Positions 48,442-58,907 of a stretch of 64,000 bases of DNA are shown here, one piece after another; within the stretch, counting starts at the first letter, position 1, and each line of letters starts with the position of its first letter. Source of the DNA: Limonium bicolor (lineage: Eukaryota > Streptophyta > Magnoliopsida > Caryophyllales > Plumbaginaceae); contig CM041777.1 in assembly GCA_023374045.1 (NCBI GenBank), forward strand, positions 460,034,251 to 460,098,250. The letters are read 5' to 3'. The notes below the pieces were generated by a model. The model was given only the letters and a program-made list of their open reading frames with translations, was not told where the DNA came from and did not search any database. The translations under genes were made by a program, and so were the position numbers.

Positions 48442-49476
48442 ATAACAATGTTTTTAGGATCCCGATCCTAGCGTAGGATCATAAGTGACCCTAGGATCGG
48501 ATCGTGGGATCGTTCGATCCTACAAAAAAATATTGTTCAAAAGCATACATATGTTGTAAACAACTTCTATTTAAAGCATAAAGTTTAATTTGAGTAAGAA
48601 TATATAACATTATAGAATTAAAAATAAAAATTCAGACCACCACTATGATACTATACTTACAAAATTAAAATATAGATAAGCAAACAGTATGAATTCTCAT
48701 AATATTGTCCATAAAAATATAAAATTTAATAAGGTAGGTTAAACATAAATCATGTCCATAGAATTCATAATTTTTATGTGTGTCTATATTTCTTTCATCA
48801 CCCTCCCAGCAAATATTATGAGCTACATGTTCTTTATTTATAAAATCACAAGTTTTCACATCCATGCTCATTCAAAAGAGTAGGTAAGCAATGGAACACA
48901 AAGTCGAAATGAGTTCTAACAACTTATTGTTTCAATTGTAAACCGAGAAGAGACAAATGATAAGAGTAATCAATAATATTTATAAACTTGTAATAGTTTA
49001 TTTAAGATTTTTCATTTTCTACTTTAAATGTTATGCATTTTTGAACACCTAGGTACATATTGTCATCTTTCATGATGGAGAGTAACAAGAAGTGATATTC
49101 CAATCTTAATCCTTATCCACTCAATGACGTCAAATAAATCTACATATAAAAGTTGTTTAATAACATCCATTTATAATGTTCAAAGTTGTGATATTTATGG
49201 ATTATGAAACTTTTTACAAAATTTTGAGAACTTTTGTTTCTTTATATTTTTTAAGATATAATTTCACATTGATATGAAAAAATAAACTATAAATAAAGTT
49301 GGGATCGATGGGATCGCAGGATCGTACTATGGACCTAGAGTGTAGGATCATAGGATCATGCAATGGAATCATGATCCTTTGGCGATCCTACATGGCTCCG
49401 ATCCTACCTGCAATCCGGATCGTAACTATGATTTTGGATCGTAGGATCATAGGATTGAATCATGATTCTGTGAACA
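48442..49476. mobile_element. Non-autonomous hAT-like element, copy B
   Basis: Ends CAATGTTTTTAGGATCC and TGTGAACATTG, flanked by a perfect 8-bp duplication ATTTATAA, the hAT length. Both ends are crowded with GGATC/GATCC repeats. It is homologous in reverse orientation to copy A (18632-21244). A minus-strand open stretch (48665-48871) matches a stop-containing stretch in copy A, but I do not recognise it as transposase. Confidence 0.8.
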
Positions 49477-49484
49477 TTGATTTA

Positions 49485-50371
49485 TAATCATCAAACAAAG
49501 ATATGTTAACTTTGGAAATTTTGCTACTGGTTTCGGGACTTTGGTTTTGTCCGGATAGACCCGAGAAAAACTGGCTTTTCTTCTAACTGTTGTGTCCGAT
49601 AAATTGGATTTTCTTTTGACTGTTGTGTCCGGACATCTATACGGACTTGCATGCCCGGACAACATACAAAGATGAGCCTGGACTTCCAACGCATATCAAG
49701 ACCCGCATAGTGAATTTTTTCGGACTTGCATCTAAACTTCCAAGTTTGGATAATAGTCAGGACAACTCTTATTTCTGGCTTCAACTTATGTTCAGAATAG
49801 AAAGTTTGGACATATACGTTTTGAGTTTCGGACTTGTCTAGACTTCCATGTTGGGATAGGTCACTACCTTCAGTTTTAAGACTCGTTTGACTTCTGTTTT
49901 ACTTTCCATTTGTTGTGTTACTTTTTCAAGTTGTAATACTTTATATTTTGGTAATATACAGGGTGTTACAGAGATTTAGTTAATTTACTATTAAGCTAAT
50001 ATTTGATAATTATTTAATTACTACTTACATTGGTATATAGTGTTATTATAGTGGGTTGTTATTGTTAAACTAACTACGTTGTTAATACTCAATTCCAGTT
50101 TTATGTAGTATTAGTGAATGTTGAGAATAGAGATGATGCATACTTTATTTAATTATGGAGATATATTAGTAATTAAGGGATAGAGAGGTAAATTAGAAAC
50201 AATGAGACGAACATAATTTATTTTCCTTTTTCTTCTTCTTCTTCCACACCCGTCTTCATTCCCTTCTAGTATGTGCCCTCTCTCTTTTCATTCTCATTCA
50301 ATTTCAGCAGCAACAACGCTACTCCTCCACTGCTCTAATCAAACTCGCCCAATATAACAATATATCAACAA
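49485..50371. other. Intergenic DNA, possible old LTR remnant
   Basis: Repeated TGTCCGGA/GACTTGCAT phrases at 49545-49830 and a terminal GGGTGTTACA at about 49965-49974 resemble the end of an LTR, but no partner, PBS or target duplication is visible. A CTT-rich stretch lies near 50230. No gene is seen. Confidence 0.35.
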
Positions 50372-50859
50372 TAAAGGTGGCCAACATGACCGAATAGAAC
50401 CGGAACCGGTGGGACCGAGCCAGAACCGGTTGGACATGGAACCGGTCCAAAACCGGTTCAGAACCGGAACCGTATGCAAGCGAATCCGAATACAGTTTGG
50501 AGATTCGGGACCGAACCAGACCCAGAACCTCCTTGGAACTGGAACTGGTATATTTGTTGTAAGGATGAATACAAAAAATTGGAACTGGAATTAGAACTGG
50601 TGGAACGCCTTGGAATCGGTCAAGACAACCGTTAATTCTCGCTTTCCCTTATGAAAATTAAAAAACACAAAAAGTTTTGAACAAATTCAAAAAAATTTAA
50701 AACATTTCAAATTTGGTTCCGAATCTGGAACCGAACCAGAACCGGTAAGGAACTGGCTGACACCAGTTTTTTAAGCGAATCCAAAACGAATACAACCTTT
50801 GAAACCTGAACCAAAACTTGAACCGAAACTGGTCGGAACCGGAATCGTGGCCAGCTTTA
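50372..50859. mobile_element. hAT-type MITE rich in AACCGGAACCG
   Basis: Ends TAAAGGTGGCCA and TGGCCAGCTTTA (inverted, one mismatch), with a perfect 8-bp duplication ATCAACAA (50364-50371; 50860-50867). The terminal thirds are arrays of (G)AACCGGAACCGG-like units in both orientations. The short frames in it are not genes. Confidence 0.88.
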
Positions 50860-50867
50860 ATCAACAA

Positions 50868-51409
50868 CAATATAATGCTTCCTTTCTTCCCTTTCTCAAT
50901 TTCACAAGAAAGAAATAACATTCTTTCTGGTGAATATCGTCCAAACAGCAGTATGGTACAGCGAGCCATGTCGCCACCAAATTGGCTTCCTTAGTCTAAT
51001 AGCAGCATCCAATAAGTGAGTTTACTCTAATGGGATAATTATGAAACCATGATCGTCTGCTGCTCATTTCTAAGTTTTGTAGGTTTGAATGCAATATACT
51101 TCACATTTCATCAAGTGCGTTTTAGTATATAATTATGTATTGATTATAATTAGTATATTTAATTAATAGCTCAGGGTGTAATTTTGGGTCTTTAGACCTA
51201 GACTATTTAGTTTATGTCATAATCTAGTTTTCTATAAAAAAAATTGATATATTATTCTTGGATTACGTGTCAAAGCAAAAATGAGGGTGTTATAATTTGT
51301 AAGAAACTAGAATTTATAATTGTAAAAATGATAGGTTGGTGTGTTAGTAATTTGGTGTAATGATTTTTTTGGCTAGTGATACTAATTTTGAAGGCAATAG
51401 AAGATATTT
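50868..51409. other. Intergenic DNA
   Basis: AT-rich, no gene or clear repeat recognised. Confidence 0.5.
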
Positions 51410-52166
51410 TGTAACACCCCGAACTCGTAATCTCGTCTTAAATACCGTTCTTAGCATAATATAATGACCTATCGCAGCGGAAAGTAAATACAATCGCTAA
51501 ACTCAAACACAAAGGTGTCACCACCATTACATACCCATGTGAGTAACTAAACATTCAAATACGGTATACAATAACCACTGTGATGACCAAGAGATAGACT
51601 ACTTTACTATTTAACCTTAACAAAAGTCATGAGCAATCTAAATCGTATCCATTCCATATACATCAACCGTACATCCGAAATATAATTTGAAACATAAATG
51701 AAATGGTAGTTCATAGCTAACTACCCACAATATATCCCGCACTCCGACTTCCGTCTTCAATCACAGATCTGTAATATGTTTACCATAAAGGCTCAGCACA
51801 ACCGCTGAATATGCTAAAGTGTAATCTTCATAAATGCTTAAACTCCTTACGTTAATTAGTCGAGTTGTCACGCGGTTCATTTACATGCTATTCTGTTTTA
51901 GCAGTATATAGCAAAGCCGTAAATAGCAGTACTAAACATCGAACAATTCTCTAAAATATAACACACATGGTTTCAATTATATTCGTGCATATAAGCAAAT
52001 GATAACAAGTACATATGATAACGATACAAGAGTTATTACTTTCAAATGGTTCCCGTGTAATCAGCCTTTAAGGCCCCTTCCATTTGTTATCCATATTTAT
52101 GAGCGTTATTGACGTCTCGTACTAACTTGCAACTAGTGTGCGTTTACTCGTTATTTAACCTTTAAC
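51410..52166 (-). mobile_element. LTR fragment (3' end), long-LTR family, left of the Copia insertion
   Basis: Begins TGTAACACCCC on the plus strand, which is the inverse of an LTR 3' end. It is followed by CGCAGCGGAAAGTAAA and CACCATTACATACCCATGTG, collinear with the solo LTR at 21874. The match continues through the CGCACTCCGACTTCCGTCTT block near 51740. It resumes beyond the Copia element at about 56532-56923. Confidence 0.8.
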
Positions 52167-55100
52167 TGTTGGAATTGATAGTTTAGGAAGCGTGTTTTGT
52201 AAAGAGATTTCATTGAAGTGTATTCTCATCTCCGTTCTCCAGATTACAATGATAATATATAAAGGGAAATATTTCCTAAGATTTTGCTAGCAAACTGTAA
52301 CTAACTCTAAAGATAAAGGAAATAATGAATAAGAAAGATTACAAAGTTTGTTAAGATACTCTACAAAATCTTGTATCTTATTATATCTTTATTGTATCCC
52401 AATACCCCCCGCAAGCCGCAGGTAAGTAAGATTACCAAGGCTTGGAGAATACTCCCATGCATACCCATGCGCTGGATTTGTTCTCTGTAGCGTGTCCCTG
52501 GTAGGGCCTTAGTCATCATATCTGCCAGCTGGGAAGTAGTATGAGTATAAACGACATCAACCAAACCCTGTTGAATTTTCTCCCAAACAAAATGACAGTC
52601 AATTTCTATGTGCTTTGTTCTTTCATGAAACACTGGGTTCTGCGCAATATGTATAGCAGATTGGTTGTCACATTTAACTGGAATTGGTGTAATTTTTTCC
52701 ACGCCTAGTTCACATAAGAGGTGTGTTAACCAAGTTAACTCTACAGTGACGCAACGAAGAGACCGATATTCTGCCTCAGCACTAGAAAGAGAAACAGAGC
52801 TTTGTTTCTTAGTCTTCCATGAAATGGGACTTTCACCCAGAAAGATATAATATCCAGAAACCGATCTTCGAGTATTAGGACAAGCCGCCCAATCAGAATC
52901 ACAATATGCCAGGAGGTCCAGCGGGGAAGAACTACCTTTAAGACCAATCCCATAGTTCATGGTCCCCTTAACATAACAAGAGCATGTAAAGCAGCCTCCA
53001 TGTGTGACTCGGTAGGTTTTTTGCATAAATTGATTGAGATGTTGAACCGTGAAACTGATGTCAGGCCGGGTGTTGGATAAGTAGTTGAGTTTTCCCACAA
53101 GTCTCCGATAAATCGTGGGATCATGTAAGAGTAAACCATCATCAGTCAATAACTGCTAACCAACCACCATAGGACCCTGTGTGCATTCTTCTTAGATTCA
53201 CATCCATACTCCTTAAGAAGGTCCAAGCAAAATTTTCGTTGTGACAGCACATACCCATGTGGTGTAGAAACAAACTCAATCCCTAAGAAGTAATGCAAGG
53301 GACCCAAGTTCTTTGATTTTAAAGTTTAAGTCTAATGCCTTCTTGATCGTATCAATTTCCTCTTGATGTGCACCAACTGCCAAAATATCATCCACATAAA
53401 TAGCCAGAAAAAGTCATCCTCTGTCTGTGTCTTTGTAGAACAAAGAATAATCATTCTTTGATTGGGAGAAATGGAGACTGCGCAAGAAGGCAGCTAACTT
53501 AGAAAACCATTTGTGGAAGCCTGTTTGAGACCATACAAGGATTTCTTGAGTAAGCAAGCTTTGTTATGTCCATCAACAAGAAGACCATGCAGAACTCTCA
53601 TATACACCTCCTCATCAAGATCACCAAGAAGAAATGTATTATTCACATCGAGTTGATGAATGATCCAACCTTTGCTAAGCGCAACAACAATGAGTGCTCG
53701 GATCATAGTTAGCTAAACGACCGGTGAAAAGGTCTCATTATAATCCAACCCATGTCATTGTGTGAAACCCTTTGCAACCAATCGTGCCTTATATCTCTCC
53801 AAAGTACCATCCGATTTGAGTTAACCTTGTAGACCCACTTGCAACCAATAACCTTCTTACCCTTAGGAAAAGTAACAACATCCCATGTGTCATTCTGCTT
53901 AAGAGCTCTCAACTCATCGTCCATTGCTTTATTCCAATGTTCATGTTGGGCAGCCTCTTGATAACTGTTAGGCTCACTCATGTCAACTGTGGGCAACATA
54001 GACTGACAAGATAAAAGAGCTATAGAAGCATGAGGTGTAATGTCAGTAAGACTGTCACAACCGGTGAGCAAATTACAATGTGCACCGTCTATCTTATAAA
54101 CCCTTTCATCAAGCACAACCTGAAACGCAGTATTGCAAACATAATCAGTGAGATAGCTGGGTTTATGACTTACTCGACTAGTGCGCCTGATAGGAGCATC
54201 ATGTCCATCTAAATTTGCAGCAACAACCTGATGGGGCTGTACATCATCGTCAAAACAGCATAAGATATATCATCAGACAATGGATCATGCGTGTATGCGG
54301 TACAGGGAGATCAGTAATGCAACTCTTCATGTAGGGAAATTATGAGGGTGGAACTTAACGTCTCGGCAAACCTCCACTACTTGAGTACGAATATTGAGAA
54401 CCTTATGCCCTTTCTTTCTCAGATACTCCCCAAGATAAACACAAGATTCACCTCTTGGACTAAACTTCCTTCATGACCATGTAGAATGGTCTTGTAGCAA
54501 AGGAACCAAAGGTTTGATGCCATCGTATTCCACCTTTTGACCATATAAACTCTCAAATGGCATTCTACCATCCAATGCCTTCATGGGAAGCTTGTTAATC
54601 AAATAAGTGGCATGAAGAATGCATTCGCCCCAAAAGGAAAGTGGAACGTTGAACTGAAAGAACAACACTCTTGCTATTTCAATTCAGCAAATATTTGTGC
54701 TTGCGCTCTACTACTACTGCATTTTGCTGTGGTGTATAAGCACAGGTAGTCTGGTGTATAATCCCTCTTTGGCAAAAAACTGTTGACCCTCATTAGAACT
54801 ACCAAGTTCTTTAGCATTATCTGTTCAGATAACCTTGATCGTTGTTTCAAACTGTCTCTCTACCATTTTGATGAAATTTACGAGTACTTCCCACCCTGCA
54901 CTTTTCTGTTTGATAAGATGCACCCAGGTTGTTCTAGTGAAATCATCAAAAAACACACAAAATGCTTGTAACCATTATGTGTGTCCTCCCAAAACGGACC
55001 CCAGATATCAACATGTATCATCTCAAATGCTCGTTTGGTTTTAATAAACGAACTGGTGAAAGGAAACCGCTGAGCTCTACTCTTGTAACAGATATCACAA

Positions 55101-56526
55101 ACATAATCAACCAGAATATTTGATTCTTTTATTAAATGCATGGAAACAAGTTTTGGGAAAGGAACATGTCCTAGTGCAAAATGTAACTGAACTGCTTTAG
55201 AAAAACAAAAAGGAATTGTCGGCCCGCTTCAACTGAATCAGACGCCACAACTTGACCCACTGACTTTGCTACTGTCTTGCATGCCACGGGTTGGCCCACT
55301 GTCGCAGCCTGATTTGGATTCCGCCGGCCCAAAAATGTAACGACTTGCAAATCTCCAAGGCGGGCATCAACTTCTACCGGGTCCAGTGTGTAAAGCCCAT
55401 TGAAGCCGCACCCAATCTCTTCAATTCGACCTGTAGAGCGGTCCTGAACAGACACACAACATTAGCACCAAAAAATAGGGCACAGTTGAGTTTGTGAGTA
55501 AGTTTTTGCACCGACACCAGATTGAACTTGAATTCAGGGATGAATAACACGTCCGTCAGTCGGAATCTGTTTCCCAACTGAACATCACCGATTAATTTTA
55601 CCAAATGCGGTCGACCATCAGGTAAAATTACTGTCTTACCGGTATGTAAATGTCGCCAGTTCTCAAACAACGCCGCATTACCTGTCATGTGATCAGTTGC
55701 TCCCGAATCGATAATCCACTGCCTTTCAAGTGAGGTTTGTGAATTCACTAAGCATAACGTAGCACAATAAGAACTTTTACCTGAGAAATTGTAGTAGTTT
55801 TGTTCTTCTGGCTTGGCTGCTATGCTTGTATTGTGAATTAAATCGGTAATCTGCTGTATCTGTCTGGGTGTAAACCCGTCATCCTTGTGCGGGTGTGTCT
55901 GTTCAGTGCTCAATTTCTCTGTTTGCTCTTCTGTTTGAACAATACTGGCATAGCCCTTCTTTATGTGTGCGAGAACATTTTCACGCCCGTGCAGAAAATA
56001 ACAGTCTTGTTCAATGTGACCATTCTTTTTACAGTGGTTACATCGCTGTTTCTGATAGCAATTCTCGGCAATGTGCCCGGGTTTTTTACAATATGTGCAC
56101 TGCATCTTCCTTCATTCTGTTTCACGGTTGTTAGGGTTTTACGAACCCTCAGTGTGTATAGTCCTTTGACTGTAAAAGGACATCGAATCTTCCCTTTCTG
56201 GTTTTCTTCCTCTCTGTTCTTCCTCCTGGATGACAAGAGAAAATGCCTTCTCAAGTTTCGATGGTTGCTGCATAGCCAAGATATGCCCACGAATAGATAA
56301 GTACTCCCTGTTTAAACCCATTAAAAAATGCACCAATCTGTCTTCATCTGTTGCCTTTTTAATCGCTTTATTGACACCGCAAGAACAACCACTGCAAGAC
56401 ACCTTAGTGGTGGGCGTGCTTGCTCAAGTTCTCCCCATACCCTTTTAAGCTTATTGAAATAATCTACCACTGATAATCTCCTTGTTTTAACTCCCCCAGG
56501 TCGCGCTTGAGAGAATGACGTCATGT
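52167..56526 (-). mobile_element. Ty1/Copia retrotransposon, 5'-truncated, nested in an LTR
   Basis: The 3' LTR is 52167-52404 (minus-strand start TATTGGGATACAA, end TCAATTCCAACA), preceded by a polypurine tract complementary to CCCCCCGC at 52405-52412. Domain order on the minus strand is gag, protease, integrase, reverse transcriptase, RNase H: the Copia order. The 5' LTR, PBS and start of gag are missing. TTAAC lies on both sides of the remaining element (52162-52166; 56527-56531). Confidence 0.88.
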
Positions 56527-56533
56527 TTAACAA
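52361..56533 (-). pseudogene. gag-pol: Copia gag-pol polyprotein, truncated and frameshifted
   Basis: Gag (from about 56533) has VVDYFNKLKRVWGELE and two zinc knuckles (CTYCKKPGHIAENC and CNHCKKNGHIEQDC, about 56105-56030). Protease shows IIDSGATDHMTG near 55720. A GAG-pre-integrase region has CDICYKSRAQRFPF near 55090, followed by HVDIWGPF (first integrase Asp). Reverse transcriptase begins near 54010 with EHWNKAMDDELRAL, then QLDVNNTFLLGDL and a YVDDIL motif near 53395. RNase H (53149-52361) has LLAYCDSDWAAC, SLSSAEAEY and KTKKQSSV. Several frame breaks and stops, for example near 55170, 54470, 53500 and 53160, make it inactive. Confidence 0.9.
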
Positions 56534-56923
56534 CCATTCCTTATACTTATAATTATAGTATACAATTTCTTAACCAGAATGCATTCCATGCTTTTGATAA
56601 TAGGCGCATAGACACATCCGACAAGATCTCCTCCCGCATCAGACAGTTTGGGTAACTGATGGACCAACGTGCTAAATGAACTCGTTGGATATTTATCTTT
56701 TCCCTTTTAAGACATCCTTTTCGGTCGTAGCCATGCACCAGTAGCAGTGCCCTCTAACCAACAATCCAATGTGGCTCACAGAAATTTCATAACGAATGTA
56801 CCCTATTAAGTAATCCTCTATAGTGATCACTATGCTTAACCAGGCAGTGAGTGACTTCCCTGGATTTCCCCCTATAAATTTTCCCTTCACCATGTTAATC
56901 CTCTTACCTAAGATCTACTCTTA
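56532..56923 (-). mobile_element. LTR fragment, right of the Copia insertion
   Basis: The segment with ACCAGTAGCAGTGCCCTCT and TATAGTGATCACTATGC near 56740-56840 is collinear with 22700-22800 of the solo LTR (CAACAGCAGTGCCCTCTGCC; GTAGTGATCACAATGCGC). It is therefore the continuation of the LTR that starts at 51410. It is cut at 56924 by another LTR end. Confidence 0.75.
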
Positions 56924-58480
56924 TGTAACACCCCTACTGGTAATCACAAAATTATCTCCCAACCCGTCTCTATTACCAATACTCAAGCAGCGGAATTCCA
57001 ATACAACCGGGGGTGATACAACGCTGTTAGTCACCCATGTGACTAACAAGGCCAATCCAAACTCAAATACGACAACAAATACAATATCGGTATGATGTCA
57101 AACATACCGAGTACACTACGCCAACAATACATTTCTTTCTTTAATCAAATCTCAATTTAAATACAACTTTAAATCCGCAGTACACAAGTACAATAGCCAT
57201 TCAATACTATACCGAGTATCTACAATTCCCAAGTCTACCATGACCCTCCGGTCTTACAATTCCACTATACAAACAATACAATCCTTAATCAACTACCCGT
57301 GCTAATAATAACCCGTCCTACTCTCGAACGGTGGTCGGCATCCATGTACCTAGAAAATAAAAACGATGCCCCTAGGGCTCATCAAAATTGCTACATATGA
57401 AATTCGCATACCCCGCGTACTAGCGAGGGTACGCCGACTATTTGGTCGAGAGCATGCGATTCATTTTAGTTCAAACAACATGCTCAAACTATGCATTAAT
57501 CATGCACACATTCAAAGATATACAATCAAGAAATAGAACCCACACAGATGTCACATCCAGCTCGGTAAATTCATCTACCTTATTCTTACACCTTGAGAGA
57601 CCGTATCTCAAGTGAGTTTTATTCTCATTAATCACCAACTTTCCATCCCAACCGGGTAGTTTACTTGTCTCCTAGATCTTTAGACACTCTCGGTCCTGAT
57701 ATAGATTTCTTAATTATTCTACTCTTGAATAATTTTAGGTTAAGCCTCATAGGCCTCCGGGCAGAGACATATATAGGTCTCACCACCGGGCTTTTATAAT
57801 CTCAATACGGTATTAGAAACATTCTCTCATGTTCCCTCTTTCCTATCCCATAATACCCAGCTTACCTCTTTAGACGGTAAGCTCTGCCAGTCTTACTCTA
57901 ATCGGGCACCACTATGTGGCACACGACCTCGTAGGGCACCACTATGTGGCACACGACCCGGTAACAAGGGAGTTCGACCATGGATTCGGAAACAGATGCT
58001 CTGCTGTTTCCTCTTCCTTGCACGCGCGTGACTCACAATCCCCCTAACCGAACTCTCGGTTAGTAACAATAAATACTCATATATAAATACATATATAGAT
58101 ATCGGTCAGCCGCATCTCTCTCGATGCTATCTTACAACCTAGGAGGTTTTCCCATTTTGTTGTATTCACCGATTTAAGGGTCGCCCCTTGAAATACCCCG
58201 AACATTTATCACTTCAAAATTTGTGAGGTTTAAAATAAATTATGATCACACTCAAAAAGGAAGGAAAATAATATAACAAATAATAATAACATTGTATGTG
58301 CGCATCGGTACATAATATGCAAATATAAGTTCATATTTATGAATGTACACTTCTAAACCGAAAACGTGAATGTAGTTCACAACGGTATATGTATAAGTAA
58401 TAACGTGACATAATAAAATAGTCACATGTATATATATATATATAACTAAAGCGCGACAGAAATAAAATAGTCACACGTAT
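56924..58480 (-). mobile_element. Another LTR 3' end, minus orientation
   Basis: TGTAACACCCC at 56924, then AGCAGCGGAATTCC and GTTAGTCACCCATGTGACTA, repeat the signature of LTR 3' ends in this window. It interrupts the LTR fragment on its left, so it is a younger insertion. The left flank is CTTAT (56919-56923); the matching right flank was not found. The extent to the right is uncertain. Confidence 0.65.
57904..57960. repeat. Two 30-bp tandem copies
   Basis: GGGCACCACTATGTGGCACA followed by CGACC, present twice with a 30-bp period. Confidence 0.9.
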
Positions 58481-58539
58481 GTATTTACGTATACTAGAAA
58501 TAGGCATGTATTTAGATGTTTCCGAAAAAAGGAGAGAGG

Positions 58540-58625
58540 GCGAAATGCGCCCCTGCCATGATTTGAATCCGGTACCACTTGAGTCTTTGCTAAATGCCTT
58601 AACCGATTGTTCTGGTGCTCGTATT
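58540..58625 (-). other. tRNA-like (Ser/Leu-type) fragment
   Basis: On the minus strand, CAATCGGTTAAGGC resembles the A-box/D-arm region and GGATTCAAATCATGG resembles a B box/T-arm with mismatches to GGTTCRANNCC. A weak acceptor-like GAGCACCAGA precedes it. It does not fold as an intact tRNA. It could be an old SINE head or a tRNA relic inside LTR sequence. Confidence 0.4.
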
Positions 58626-58870
58626 CATTAACAAACTGCACCTTCAGAAACAAAAGCAATAATATGTCGTTAGGCAACTACAAAACTAACCACCGAAAAG
58701 GAAAAACACTGCAGACATGTTTTTCCTTGTCTTCCCCATCGTCATGTATACACATACTCCCTTTCTTGCTTGATTAGTGCAACAACACCTGCTGTTCACA
58801 CACCCCCACTTTAGCCTCATTATCGGTTCCAAACTGTAACAAAGCACTGCTACTCTGTACCGACTTCGAG

Positions 58871-58876
<6 letters not shown>

Positions 58877-58906
<30 letters not shown>
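58877..58906. repeat. (AT)n microsatellite
   Basis: Uninterrupted AT dinucleotide run of about 28 bp. Confidence 0.9.

Positions 58907-58907
<1 letters not shown>

Noticed and set aside
49447..49841. Overlapping frames on both strands
   Set aside because: Located in repeated TGTCCGGAC-type sequence, no domain, similar lengths on both strands.
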